This document shows positions 28,293 through 36,529 of a stretch of DNA of 64,000 bases, piece by piece. The first letter of the stretch is position 1, and the number at the start of each line of letters is the position of its first letter. This DNA is from Hasllibacter sp. MH4015 (GTDB lineage: Bacteria > Pseudomonadota > Alphaproteobacteria > Rhodobacterales > Rhodobacteraceae): assembly GCF_020177575.1 (NCBI RefSeq), contig NZ_JAHTBK010000001.1:1795875-1859874 (forward strand). Reading direction: 5' to 3'. The notes beneath the pieces were generated by a model. The model was given only the letters and a program-made list of their open reading frames with translations. It did no database searches and had not been told where the DNA came from. The translations under genes and the position numbers were made by a program.

Positions 28293-29033
28293 ATGACCTA
28301 TTGCGTGGGAATGAAACTGAGCCGGGGCCTCGTGTTCATGTCGGACACGCGGACCAATGCCGGCGTCGACAACATTTCCGTTTTCAAGAAGATGTTCCTG
28401 TGGGAGGCCGAGGGCGAGCGGTCGATCACCCTGATGACCGCCGGGAACCTCGCCACGACCCAGGCCGTCGTCAGCCTGCTCAACGAACGCGCCCTGCCCG
28501 CCGACGAACGCGGCGCGCTGTCGATCATGGAAGCGCCGTCGATGTTCCAGGTCGCCAAGCTGGTGGGGGAAACCCTGCGCGAGGTGATCGCCGATCAAAG
28601 CGGTGTCGCGGGGCCCCAAGCCGATTCCCCCTTCGGGGCCAGCATCATCCTGGGCGGCCAGATCAAGGGCGGGGAGCCGCGGCTGTTCCTGATCTATCCC
28701 GAGGGCAATTTCGTCGAAGCCTGCGACGACACCCCGTTCTTCCAGATCGGGGAGACGAAATACGGCAAGCCGATCCTGGTGCGCGCGTATAATCCCGAGA
28801 TGACGTTCGAGGCGGCGGTGAAGCTTCTGATGGTCAGCTTCGATTCGACCCTGAAGGCGAATTTGAGCGTGGGCATGCCGCTTGACCTGCACCTCTACCG
28901 GGCGGACACGCTGCGCCACGGCCCAAGACGCAGGATCGAGAGCGAGGATCCCTATTTCTCCCAGATCTCGTCGGGTTGGGGGGACAAGCTGCGCGACGCC
29001 TTCGACGCCTTGCCCGATTACACGCTGGAATGA
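28293..29033 (+). CDS. Anbu, proteasome-like (beta-subunit ancestral) peptidase
   Basis: A 246-residue N-terminal-nucleophile peptidase of the Anbu (BPH-type) family. After Met removal, Thr2 would be the nucleophile; D18 (MSDTR) and K32/K33 (FKKM) lie at the expected catalytic positions. Anbu proteins form open ring or helical assemblies and, unlike proteasomes, have no classical ATPase. Peptidase activity in this family is disputed. It ends the four-gene operon. The start has GGGGATGAGAG upstream. Confidence 0.92.
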   Translation: MTYCVGMKLSRGLVFMSDTRTNAGVDNISVFKKMFLWEAEGERSITLMTAGNLATTQAVVSLLNERALPADERGALSIMEAPSMFQVAKLVGETLREVIADQSGVAGPQADSPFGASIILGGQIKGGEPRLFLIYPEGNFVEACDDTPFFQIGETKYGKPILVRAYNPEMTFEAAVKLLMVSFDSTLKANLSVGMPLDLHLYRADTLRHGPRRRIESEDPYFSQISSGWGDKLRDAFDALPDYTLE

Positions 29034-29044
29034 GGGATTGCGCC

Positions 29045-29089
29045 GGGCGTGACGCCCGTCGCCGGGGGCCTCGCGCCCCTGCGGGGCGC
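29045..29089 (+). terminator. Tandem GC-rich hairpins after the Anbu gene
   Basis: GGGCG-TGA-CGCCC (29045-29057) and GCGCCCC-TGC-GGGGCGC (29073-29089) are two perfect stem-loops 12-40 bases after the operon stop. No T-run, but likely to end transcription or protect the 3' end. Confidence 0.5.
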
Positions 29090-29137
29090 TCGGCGTCGCG
29101 TGAAACGCCGATGTGAGTGGTGATAGGGTGAGTGCGG

Positions 29138-29195
29138 AGGGGGCGCTGCCCCCGCTCCTGCGGAGCCCCCCGAGGTATTTTTGAAGCAAAGAGGG
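29138..29195. repeat. Interspersed GC-hairpin repeat, copy 1
   Basis: The element consists of GGGGGCGCTGCCCCC, a short variable part, then CCCCGAGGTATTTTTGAAGC and AAAGAG. A second copy with the same two parts lies at 37236-37306. Both fill gaps between convergent genes, here Anbu and the FAD monooxygenase. Confidence 0.7.
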
Positions 29196-29211
29196 CAGGC
29201 CCGTTGGGCGG

Positions 29212-30357
29212 TCAGCGCGTCACGTCGTGGTGGTAGAGCCAGTTGAAGCGGTTCGTTACGGCATGGGGCGCGAAGCGGGCGGCAAGGCGCAAGGCGGAAT
29301 GGGCGGCAAACCGGTACGGGCCGGGGCGCAGGTGGTAATTGGCCGCGTTGTCGTTGGCTGCCTCCACGATGCGGGCGGTGCGCGGTTTGCGGATGGCCTG
29401 GTACCGGGTGAAAGCGGCCTCGATCGTGTCGTGATCGTTCAGGCAGCGCGCGAGGACAAAGGCGTCCTCCAGCGCCATATTGGCGCCTTGGGCGAGGAAG
29501 GGCAGCGTCGGATGGGCCGCATCGCCCAGAAGCGCGAGCGCCCCCCCGTGCCAGTGTTTCGCCACCGGATGGCGGGACAGGCCCCAGATGTTGGTCACCT
29601 CAACGTCGCCGAGCAAAGCCTTGATCTCCTGACAGAAATCCGTGAACGCGGCGCGCAGGTTCGCGGGATCGTCTGCGTGGTGCCACCCTTCGGCGGCGAA
29701 GCTGTCCCGCTCCTCCACCGCGACGATATTGGTGAGGGTTCCGTCGCGCAGGGGGTAGCGGACGAGGTGGCGACCGGGGCCCATGAAGACGTGGGCTTCC
29801 GGTGGAAGGTCGCGCGACGGGGCCAGGGCGCGCCACGCCACCTGTCCGGTGAAGAAGGGCCGCGACCTGGGATTGAGGGCGGCGCGGGCGGCGGAATGAA
29901 GGCCATCGGCGGCAAGGGTCAGGCCGTGATCTTCCCGGGCGCCATCGGCCAGGCGCAGGCGGGTGACATCGGCGTCGGGCGTGACCTCCTTGACCGCCGT
30001 ACCCAGCCGGATACGCACGCCCGCCCCTTCACAGGCCGCGCGCAGGGTCTCAATCAGGTCGGCGCGGTGGACGAAATGGAACGGGCGGGACAAATCCATG
30101 GTGAAGACATCCGCGCCCTTGCGGAAATCGCGCAAGCGGACCCGCGTGGCGCGTGTGGCGCGCAGATCCTCGGCCACGCCCAAAGCCTGCAGCACCACGT
30201 AACCATTGGGGGAGATCTGCAGCCCCGCCCCCACTTCCGCGATCTCTTGCGCCTGTTCCAGCACGGTCACGGCGGCGCCGCGCCGGGCGCAGGCCAGGGC
30301 CGCCGCCAGCCCGCCGATCCCGCCGCCGATCACCGTAATCTCCTTGCCGATCAGCAT
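29212..30357 (-). CDS. FAD-dependent aromatic monooxygenase (salicylate-hydroxylase-like)
   Basis: A 381-residue group A flavoprotein hydroxylase. The N-terminal Rossmann GGGIGG (residues 11-16) and the second FAD motif GDAAHPTLPFLAQGANMALE (about 287-306) are clear; the DG motif region LAADGLHSAAR lies between. It probably hydroxylates an aromatic ring using NAD(P)H. The substrate cannot be read. It is transcribed toward the repeat element; dksA lies just upstream on the same strand. Confidence 0.87.
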   Translation of the reverse strand: MLIGKEITVIGGGIGGLAAALACARRGAAVTVLEQAQEIAEVGAGLQISPNGYVVLQALGVAEDLRATRATRVRLRDFRKGADVFTMDLSRPFHFVHRADLIETLRAACEGAGVRIRLGTAVKEVTPDADVTRLRLADGAREDHGLTLAADGLHSAARAALNPRSRPFFTGQVAWRALAPSRDLPPEAHVFMGPGRHLVRYPLRDGTLTNIVAVEERDSFAAEGWHHADDPANLRAAFTDFCQEIKALLGDVEVTNIWGLSRHPVAKHWHGGALALLGDAAHPTLPFLAQGANMALEDAFVLARCLNDHDTIEAAFTRYQAIRKPRTARIVEAANDNAANYHLRPGPYRFAAHSALRLAARFAPHAVTNRFNWLYHHDVTR

Positions 30358-30373
30358 CTTGCCTTACCTCGAA

Positions 30374-30401
30374 CGAAAAAGGGCACCCGTCCCGGATGCC
30401 C
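30374..30401 (-). terminator. Intrinsic terminator of dksA
   Basis: On the minus strand GGGCATCC (30401-30394) pairs with GGGTGCCC (30388-30381), one G-T pair, loop of five, followed by TTTTTCG (30380-30374). It lies 26 bases past the dksA stop and 17 bases before the monooxygenase start, separating the two genes. Confidence 0.8.
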
Positions 30402-30426
30402 CTGTTGCGCGCCATATGCAAAGCGA

Positions 30427-30849
30427 TCAGTCGTCGCGGTGCACCTTTTCGCGGCGCTCGTGGCGTTCCTGCGCCTCAAGGCTCATCGTGGCGATGGGGC
30501 GGGCATCCAGCCGCTTGAGGCTGATCGGCTCCCCGGTCACTTCGCAATAGCCAAACTCGCCCTCTTCCACGCGGCGCAGGGCCTGGTCGATCTTGGCGAT
30601 CAGCTTGCGCTGGCGGTCACGGGTGCGCAGTTCCAGCGCGCGGTCGGTTTCCTCGGAGGCCCGGTCCGCGACGTCGGGAATATTACGCGTGCCGTCTTGC
30701 AGCGTGGAGACGGTGGATCGGCTTTCGTCGAGAAGATCGTTCCGCCAGGCCAACAACTTGCGGCGGAAATACTCGACCTGTTTTTCGTTCATAAACGGTT
30801 CATCTTCGGCCGGACGGTAATCCTCAGCCAGAAAAATCTCTGCTTTCAT
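30427..30849 (-). CDS. dksA: RNA polymerase-binding transcription factor DksA (single-Cys type)
   Basis: A 140-residue DksA that enters the RNA polymerase secondary channel and acts with ppGpp. The coiled coil with its acidic tip (NIPDVADRASEETDRALE) is present. The C-terminal finger reads GYCEVTGEPISLKRLDARP and keeps only one of the four zinc Cys, as in the alphaproteobacterial form known from Rhodobacter. Start 30849 is preferred for its GGGGAG; further upstream Met codons at 30882 and 30906 lack this. Confidence 0.9.
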   Translation of the reverse strand: MKAEIFLAEDYRPAEDEPFMNEKQVEYFRRKLLAWRNDLLDESRSTVSTLQDGTRNIPDVADRASEETDRALELRTRDRQRKLIAKIDQALRRVEEGEFGYCEVTGEPISLKRLDARPIATMSLEAQERHERREKVHRDD

Positions 30850-31020
30850 ATCGCTCCCCTCAGCGGGGCTGGTGTCGTTCATGGTGTCGTGCCCGTGCAA
30901 GTCCATGCAGCCCCATTGGCGGTCGATTACAACCTCCGCGGTGGCTTGTCACCTAGATACTGCGTGAGGTAGCTAGATTTCAAACGCAAAGATACGCTGC
31001 ACTGCGGAGAAATGGTGAAA

Positions 31021-31860
31021 ATGAGATTTGACGGCACCGCCGATTACGTGGCGACCGAGGATTTGACCGTGGCCGTGAACGCCGCCGTCACGCTGGAACG
31101 CCCGCTTCTGGTCAAGGGGGAACCCGGCACCGGCAAGACGGAACTGGCCCGCCAGGTCGCCGGTGCCCTGGGTCTGCCGATCATCGAGTGGCACATCAAA
31201 TCCACCACCCGCGCGCAGCAAGGCCTGTACGAATACGATGCCGTCTCCCGCCTGCGCGACAGCCAGCTTGGCGAAGAACGCGTCCACGATGTCGCGAATT
31301 ACATCCGCAAGGGAAAACTCTGGCAAGCCTTTGAACGCGAAGACAAATGTGTGCTCCTGATTGATGAGATCGACAAGGCCGATATCGAGTTTCCCAACGA
31401 CCTTCTGCAAGAACTCGACCGGATGGAATTCTACGTCTACGAGACCGGGGAAACGGTGAAGGCCACGACGCGGCCCATCGTCATCATCACATCGAACAAC
31501 GAAAAGGAGCTGCCCGACGCCTTCCTGCGGCGCTGCTTCTTCCACTATATCCGCTTCCCCGACATCGACACGATGCGCCGAATCGTCGATGTGCACCACC
31601 CCGGCATCAAGCCCGCCCTCCTGACCACCGCGCTGACCCAATTCTACGAGATCCGAGACCAGCAGGGGCTCAAGAAGAAGCCCTCCACGTCCGAGGTTCT
31701 GGACTGGCTCAAGCTGCTCCTGGCCGAGGATCTGGAGGCGGAGGATCTGCGCCGCGACGGGGCGAATGCCCTGCCGAAACTTCACGGTGCGCTCCTGAAG
31801 AACGAGCAGGATGTGGCGCTTTTCGAACGGTTGGCCTTCATGGCCAGGGCGCAACGGTAA
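31021..31860 (+). CDS. MoxR-family AAA+ ATPase
   Basis: A 279-residue AAA+ ATPase. Walker A is GEPGTGKTE at about residues 37-45, Walker B VLLIDEIDKAD at about 114-124, and sensor-1 IITSNNEKELP at about 157-167. MoxR ATPases usually act with von Willebrand factor A proteins to mature or assemble protein complexes; the VWA gene at 34120 is a likely partner. Start 31021 gives a better RBS spacing to GGAGAA than Met at 31012. Confidence 0.9.
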   Translation: MRFDGTADYVATEDLTVAVNAAVTLERPLLVKGEPGTGKTELARQVAGALGLPIIEWHIKSTTRAQQGLYEYDAVSRLRDSQLGEERVHDVANYIRKGKLWQAFEREDKCVLLIDEIDKADIEFPNDLLQELDRMEFYVYETGETVKATTRPIVIITSNNEKELPDAFLRRCFFHYIRFPDIDTMRRIVDVHHPGIKPALLTTALTQFYEIRDQQGLKKKPSTSEVLDWLKLLLAEDLEAEDLRRDGANALPKLHGALLKNEQDVALFERLAFMARAQR

Positions 31861-31964
31861 CCGGAATTCCGCGCACGACCCCTAGGCCGCTGCCCGAATC
31901 CTGCCATAATCTGTGGCGATGATCGGGGTGTGCGACCCCGGATTTGATTCAAGGCCAGTGTTAC

Positions 31965-32414
31965 GTGTCACAACCCTTTGACATTCGCCCCCTCGGGCGG
32001 CGGGATCGTGCCGAATGGGGCGGGCTCTGGCGTGATTATCTGGCCTTCTACGGGGCGGAACGGCCAGATGCGCTCTATGATCTTACCTTCTCCCGATATC
32101 TTGATCCGGACCGTGCCGATATGGCCGCCTGGATGGCGTGGGAGGGCGAGCGTGCCCTGGGTCTTGTCCACACGATCGCCCATGCCCATGGCTGGCAGGA
32201 GGCGCCCGTGACCTACCTGCAAGACCTCTTCACGATCCCCGCCGCACGCGGCAAGGGGGTCGCCCGGGCGCTGATCGAAACGGTCTATGCCGACGCGGAT
32301 GCCGCCGGGCGACCCTCCGTCTACTGGTTGACCCAGACCGGAAACACGACCGCGCGCGCCCTGTACGACCGGATTGCGCAACCCACTGACTTCATGAAAT
32401 ATTCCCGAGCCTGA
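31965..32414 (+). CDS. GNAT-family N-acetyltransferase
   Basis: A 149-residue acetyltransferase. The acetyl-CoA binding region is YLQDLFTIPAARGKGVARAL (about residues 82-101, with the R/Q-x-x-G-x-G/A pattern RGKGVA), and the C-terminal ARALYDRIA helix is typical. The start is uncertain: GTG 31965 is used here; TTG 31944 is in frame. Target unknown. Sits between the MoxR and DUF2927 genes. Confidence 0.82.
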   Translation: MSQPFDIRPLGRRDRAEWGGLWRDYLAFYGAERPDALYDLTFSRYLDPDRADMAAWMAWEGERALGLVHTIAHAHGWQEAPVTYLQDLFTIPAARGKGVARALIETVYADADAAGRPSVYWLTQTGNTTARALYDRIAQPTDFMKYSRA

Positions 32415-32424
32415 GGCATTTGAC

Positions 32425-33795
32425 TTGATCCGAATCCCCACCTTCGCGGCCCCTGCCCTCGCCCTGATCCTGGCGGCCTGTGCGCCCACAACCGGCACCG
32501 ATGCGGTAGCCGAACGCGCCTCCGTGGTCGTGCCCAGTGATCTGCCCGCGATGAACACATTCGGTGCGGCCCGCGTCGCGGCGGCCTCCCGGTCGAACAC
32601 GACCGTCGCGGCGGATTTCCTCGATCTCAGCTTCCAGATGGAATCGGGCCGCGTGATCGAGCGGTTGTCGCGGTTCGAGGGGCCGGTGACGGTGACCGTC
32701 GCCTCCGGCGCGCCCGCCTCGCTCAGCAATGACCTCGATATCCTCGTGCGAAGACTGCGCAACGAGGCCGGGATCGACATCACCCGCGTCAGCTCCGGCC
32801 CCGCCTCCATCACGATCGAAACGATGCCGCGCGCCCGCATGCAGCGCGTCGTGCCGCAAGCCGCCTGTTTCGTGGTGCCGCGTGTCAGTTCCTGGTCGGA
32901 ATTCCGCCGCAACCGCGCCGGGCGCACGCTCGACTGGACCACGCTGGAGACCCGCGAACGGGTCGCGGTCTTCATCCCCTCCGACGTGGCACCCCAGGAA
33001 ATCCGCGACTGCCTGCACGAGGAGATCGCGCAAGCCCTCGGCCCCCTCAACGACCTCTACCGCTTGCCCGATTCCGTCTTCAACGACGACAATTTCAACG
33101 CCGTTCTGACCGGCTTCGACATGCTGATCCTGCGCACCTATTACGATGACGCGCTGCGCTCGGGCATGACGCGGGCCGAAGTGGGGGCCGCCCTGCCCGC
33201 GATCCTCGCCCGCCTCAACCCAAGGGGTGGACAAGCGGCCGGCGCGCGAGGATCGGCGACGCCGCGCGCCTGGATCAGCGCCATTGAGACCGCGCTCGGC
33301 CCCGGCAGCGGCGATGCGGCGCGCATCACGGCCGCCGAACGTGCGGTGCGCATGGCGCGCAACAATGGCTGGAACGATTCACGGCTCGCCTTCGCCTATT
33401 TCGCGCTCGGCCGCCTGACGCTCAGCCGCGACGTCGAAACCTCGATCGAGGCATTCCAGGCGTCTGCCGGGATCTTCGAGCGGGTGGCCCCGGGCGGCAT
33501 CCAGGCCGCCCACGTGGACATGCAACTGGCCGCTTTCGCCCTGTCCGCTGGCCGCGCGGAGGAGGCGTTGCGCCTGACCACGCGCGCACTTCCGGCGGCC
33601 ACGGCGGCGCAAAACGCCTCCCTCCTGTCGACGCTCCTGATGATCCGGGCCGAGGCGCTGGAAGATACCGGGCGCGCGTCCGAGGCCCGATCCGTCCGGC
33701 TCGACAGCCTCGCCTGGGGGCGTTATGGCTTCGGCTCCAATGCCGCCGTCGGCGCGCGCCTGACCGAAGTGGCGGCGTTGTCGCCGGGGCGCTGA
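32425..33795 (+). CDS. DUF2927 lipoprotein with C-terminal repeat-like helical region
   Basis: A 456-residue protein. The lipobox is LILAAC at about residues 14-19, so it is probably a lipoprotein. The DUF2927 part (about 60-270) contains the HEEIAQALGPLNDLYRLP motif with its His-Glu-Glu pair, suggestive of a metalloprotease-like site, and SVFNDDNFN. The remaining C-terminal part is Ala-rich and helical, resembling TPR-like repeats. The start is TTG with little RBS support. Function unknown. Confidence 0.78.
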   Translation: MIRIPTFAAPALALILAACAPTTGTDAVAERASVVVPSDLPAMNTFGAARVAAASRSNTTVAADFLDLSFQMESGRVIERLSRFEGPVTVTVASGAPASLSNDLDILVRRLRNEAGIDITRVSSGPASITIETMPRARMQRVVPQAACFVVPRVSSWSEFRRNRAGRTLDWTTLETRERVAVFIPSDVAPQEIRDCLHEEIAQALGPLNDLYRLPDSVFNDDNFNAVLTGFDMLILRTYYDDALRSGMTRAEVGAALPAILARLNPRGGQAAGARGSATPRAWISAIETALGPGSGDAARITAAERAVRMARNNGWNDSRLAFAYFALGRLTLSRDVETSIEAFQASAGIFERVAPGGIQAAHVDMQLAAFALSAGRAEEALRLTTRALPAATAAQNASLLSTLLMIRAEALEDTGRASEARSVRLDSLAWGRYGFGSNAAVGARLTEVAALSPGR

Positions 33796-33819
33796 CGCAA
33801 CGCCGGATCGGGTCACCAC

Positions 33820-33984
33820 ATGCTGAATTTCATCGGGGCGGGTCTTGGCCTTTTCGTCGGTGCCGCCTTGGCGTGGCGGCGCGGCGGCAACCGGCTCGAC
33901 ATCGCGCAATGGGCAGCCGTTTTCACGCTGATCGGGTTCCTTGTGGGCACCATCGTGATGCTGATCGTCCCCGCCCCGGTCTGA
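33820..33984 (+). CDS. 54-residue membrane protein
   Basis: ATG 33820 to TGA 33982-33984. The product has two hydrophobic helices (about residues 3-18 and 32-50) split by a basic loop (AWRRGGNRLD). The hydrophobicity pattern and the clean in-frame stop support a real gene. It lies between the DUF2927 and VWA genes on the same strand. No function known. Confidence 0.55.
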   Translation: MLNFIGAGLGLFVGAALAWRRGGNRLDIAQWAAVFTLIGFLVGTIVMLIVPAPV

Positions 33985-34119
33985 CGCGGCCCGCGTCTGC
34001 ACCCGCGCTGAGGCCCATTTTGTCGCGCGGTTTCAACGCCTTGGTCCGACCACCCGACCCAGAACATCGCCCCCAAAACCCGTTCGACGCACGCGCCCAT
34101 CCACGCTAGAACAGGCCCC

Positions 34120-35304
34120 ATGTTCCTGCCGTTTTTCGAGACCCTCCGCGCCGCGCGCATCCCCGTCTCCCTCCGCGAATACCTCGCGTTTCTTGAAGGG
34201 GTGTCGGCGGGCCTCGTGACCTATGACGTGGACGGCTTCTACTACCTCGCGCGCACCGCGATGGTGAAGGACGAGCGCCACCTCGACCGCTTCGATCAGG
34301 CCTTCGCCCACGCGTTCGGCGGGTTGGAGGCGATCAGCGCCGAGGATGTGTTGGAGGCCACCGAAATCCCCCGCGAATGGCTCGAAAAACTGGCCGAAAA
34401 GCACCTGTCCGAGGAAGAACGGGCGGAGATCGAGGCGATGGGCGGGTTCGACAAGCTGATGGAAACCCTCCGCAAACGCCTCGCTGAACAGGAAAAACGC
34501 CACCAGGGCGGCAGCAAATGGATCGGCACGGCGGGAACATCCCCCTTCGGCGCCTATGGCTACAACCCCGAAGGCGTGCGGATCGGCCAACACGAAAGCC
34601 GCCACCGCCGCGCCGTGAAGGTCTGGGACAAGCGAGAGTTCAAGAACCTTGATGGCGATGTCGAATTGGGCACGCGCAACATCAAGGTGGCGCTGAAACG
34701 CCTGCGCCAATGGGCCCGCGACGGCGCGGCGGAAGAACTGGACCTCGACGGCACCATTCGCGCCACCGCGGAGCAGGGCTGGCTCGACGTGAAGACCCGG
34801 CCCGAACGGCGCAACGCGGTGAAGGTGATCCTGTTTCTCGACGTGGGCGGGTCCATGGACGATCACGTGAAGGTCGTCGAAGAACTCTTCTCCGCCGCCA
34901 AGGCCGAATTCAAGCACCTGGAATACTACTACTTCCACAATTGCCTGTATGAGGCCGTCTGGCGCGACAATCGCAGGCGCTGGTCCGAACAGATTCCGAC
35001 CTTCGAGGTGATGAACACCTACGGCCCCGACTACAAATGCATCTTCGTGGGAGACGCGGCCATGTCGCCCTATGAGGTCGCCTTTCCCGGCGGCGCGAAC
35101 GAGCATTGGAACGAGGAGGCGGGCAGCACCTGGCTGCAACGCGCCCGCACCCAATGGCCCGATCACCTGTGGATCAATCCCACCCCGGAAAAACACTGGC
35201 GCTATACCCAATCCACCCAGATGATTGCCGAGATTTTCGAAGGCCGCATGGTGCCGATGACGCTCGAAGGGCTGGATCGCGGCATGCGGGAGCTTGGCAA
35301 GTAA
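34120..35304 (+). CDS. VWA domain protein of the CoxE-like type
   Basis: A 394-residue protein. The VWA domain begins near residue 230 with the metal-site variant DVGGSM in FLDVGGSMDDH. The N-terminal half is a helical domain typical of this family (starting FFETLRAARIPVSLREYL). Such VWA proteins work with MoxR ATPases, here the gene at 31021, in chaperone-like complex assembly. It ends 22 bases before the P450 start. Confidence 0.87.
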   Translation: MFLPFFETLRAARIPVSLREYLAFLEGVSAGLVTYDVDGFYYLARTAMVKDERHLDRFDQAFAHAFGGLEAISAEDVLEATEIPREWLEKLAEKHLSEEERAEIEAMGGFDKLMETLRKRLAEQEKRHQGGSKWIGTAGTSPFGAYGYNPEGVRIGQHESRHRRAVKVWDKREFKNLDGDVELGTRNIKVALKRLRQWARDGAAEELDLDGTIRATAEQGWLDVKTRPERRNAVKVILFLDVGGSMDDHVKVVEELFSAAKAEFKHLEYYYFHNCLYEAVWRDNRRRWSEQIPTFEVMNTYGPDYKCIFVGDAAMSPYEVAFPGGANEHWNEEAGSTWLQRARTQWPDHLWINPTPEKHWRYTQSTQMIAEIFEGRMVPMTLEGLDRGMRELGK

Positions 35305-35326
35305 CGCGCATACGCGGAGGGACAAG

Positions 35327-36490
35327 ATGTCTGATGCCCCGATTGTGGAGATCGACCCCAAGGCGTTTTGGGCCGACCCCTACCCCACCTTCGCCCGGAT
35401 GCGCGCGGAGACGCCCGTGGCCCATGTCCCGCAACTGGGCGCCACGCTCCTGACCCGGCGCGATGATGTCTTCCGGGAGGAGAAGCGGATCGACGTCTTC
35501 TCCTCCCACCAACCCGGCGGGCTGTTGCAGCAGGTCATGGGCGCCAACATGATGCGCAAGGACGGCGACGCCCATATGGCGGAACGGCGGGCGCTCTTCC
35601 CGGCGCTGTCACCCCGCACCGTGCGCGACGTGCTGGCCCCGCAATTTCGCGACATCGTGGCGGGCCACCTGGACCGGCTGCGCCCCCTTGGCCGCGCCGA
35701 TCTGGTGCACGAATTCGCCATGCCGGTTGCCGCAGACGCGCTGCGAGTGATGACGGGGCTGACCAACATGGACTTCGCGGATGTCGACACGGCCAGCCAG
35801 GCGATGCTCGACGCCGCCGCCAATTACCAGGGCGATGCAGAGGTCGACGCCAAGGGTCACGCTTGGGCCGCGACGGTGTTGGAGAAGATCACGGAGCGTC
35901 TGCCGCAATTGCGCGCGCGGCCCGACCATTCCATCATCTCCGTCCTCGACCAGGCGGGCCTGTCGCTCGACGCCATCGCGGGCAATGTGCGCGTCATCAT
36001 CGGCGGCGGCCAGAACGAGCCGCGCGATGCGATTGCGGGCGCGGTCTGGGCGCTTCTGACCCATCCGGACCAGCACGCGCTCATCTCCGACGGCCACGCC
36101 ACCTATGCCGATGCCTTCGCGGAATATACCCGGCTCGTCGCCCCCATCGGGATGAGCCCGCGCCGCGTGGCAAAGCGCGACACGACCTGCGGCGTAACGT
36201 TCGAGGAAGGCGACCTGGTCTTCCTGATGTTCAGCTCCGCCTGCCGCGACGCCGCCCATTTCGACGCGCCCGATGCCTTCGATCTGACCCGCGACACCGG
36301 CCCCGCCATCCCCTTCGGCGCGGGTCCGCATTTCTGCGCGGGGGCCGCCGCCTCGAAAAGCCTGATCGCCGACCACGCCCTGCCGATGCTCTTCGCGGCC
36401 CTGCCCGGCCTGCGCCTGGACGGGGACGTGCCCTTCGGCGGATGGGCCTTTCGCGGCCCCCTCACCGTTCCCGTCGCCTGGGACGTTTGA
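35327..36490 (+). CDS. Cytochrome P450 with variant I-helix motif
   Basis: A 387-residue P450. The K-helix ExxR is EYTR and the heme motif is FGAGPHFCAG near the C-terminus. The I-helix reads GGGQNEPRD where most P450s have AGxxT, so the usual Thr of the proton relay is Pro. The start at 35327 has GGAGGGACAAG upstream; the frame is open 5' of it. No redox partner is adjacent. Substrate unknown. Confidence 0.88.
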   Translation: MSDAPIVEIDPKAFWADPYPTFARMRAETPVAHVPQLGATLLTRRDDVFREEKRIDVFSSHQPGGLLQQVMGANMMRKDGDAHMAERRALFPALSPRTVRDVLAPQFRDIVAGHLDRLRPLGRADLVHEFAMPVAADALRVMTGLTNMDFADVDTASQAMLDAAANYQGDAEVDAKGHAWAATVLEKITERLPQLRARPDHSIISVLDQAGLSLDAIAGNVRVIIGGGQNEPRDAIAGAVWALLTHPDQHALISDGHATYADAFAEYTRLVAPIGMSPRRVAKRDTTCGVTFEEGDLVFLMFSSACRDAAHFDAPDAFDLTRDTGPAIPFGAGPHFCAGAAASKSLIADHALPMLFAALPGLRLDGDVPFGGWAFRGPLTVPVAWDV

Positions 36491-36529
36491 CGCATTGCCG
36501 GGACCGGGACGCGGCCCCATATAAAGTCC

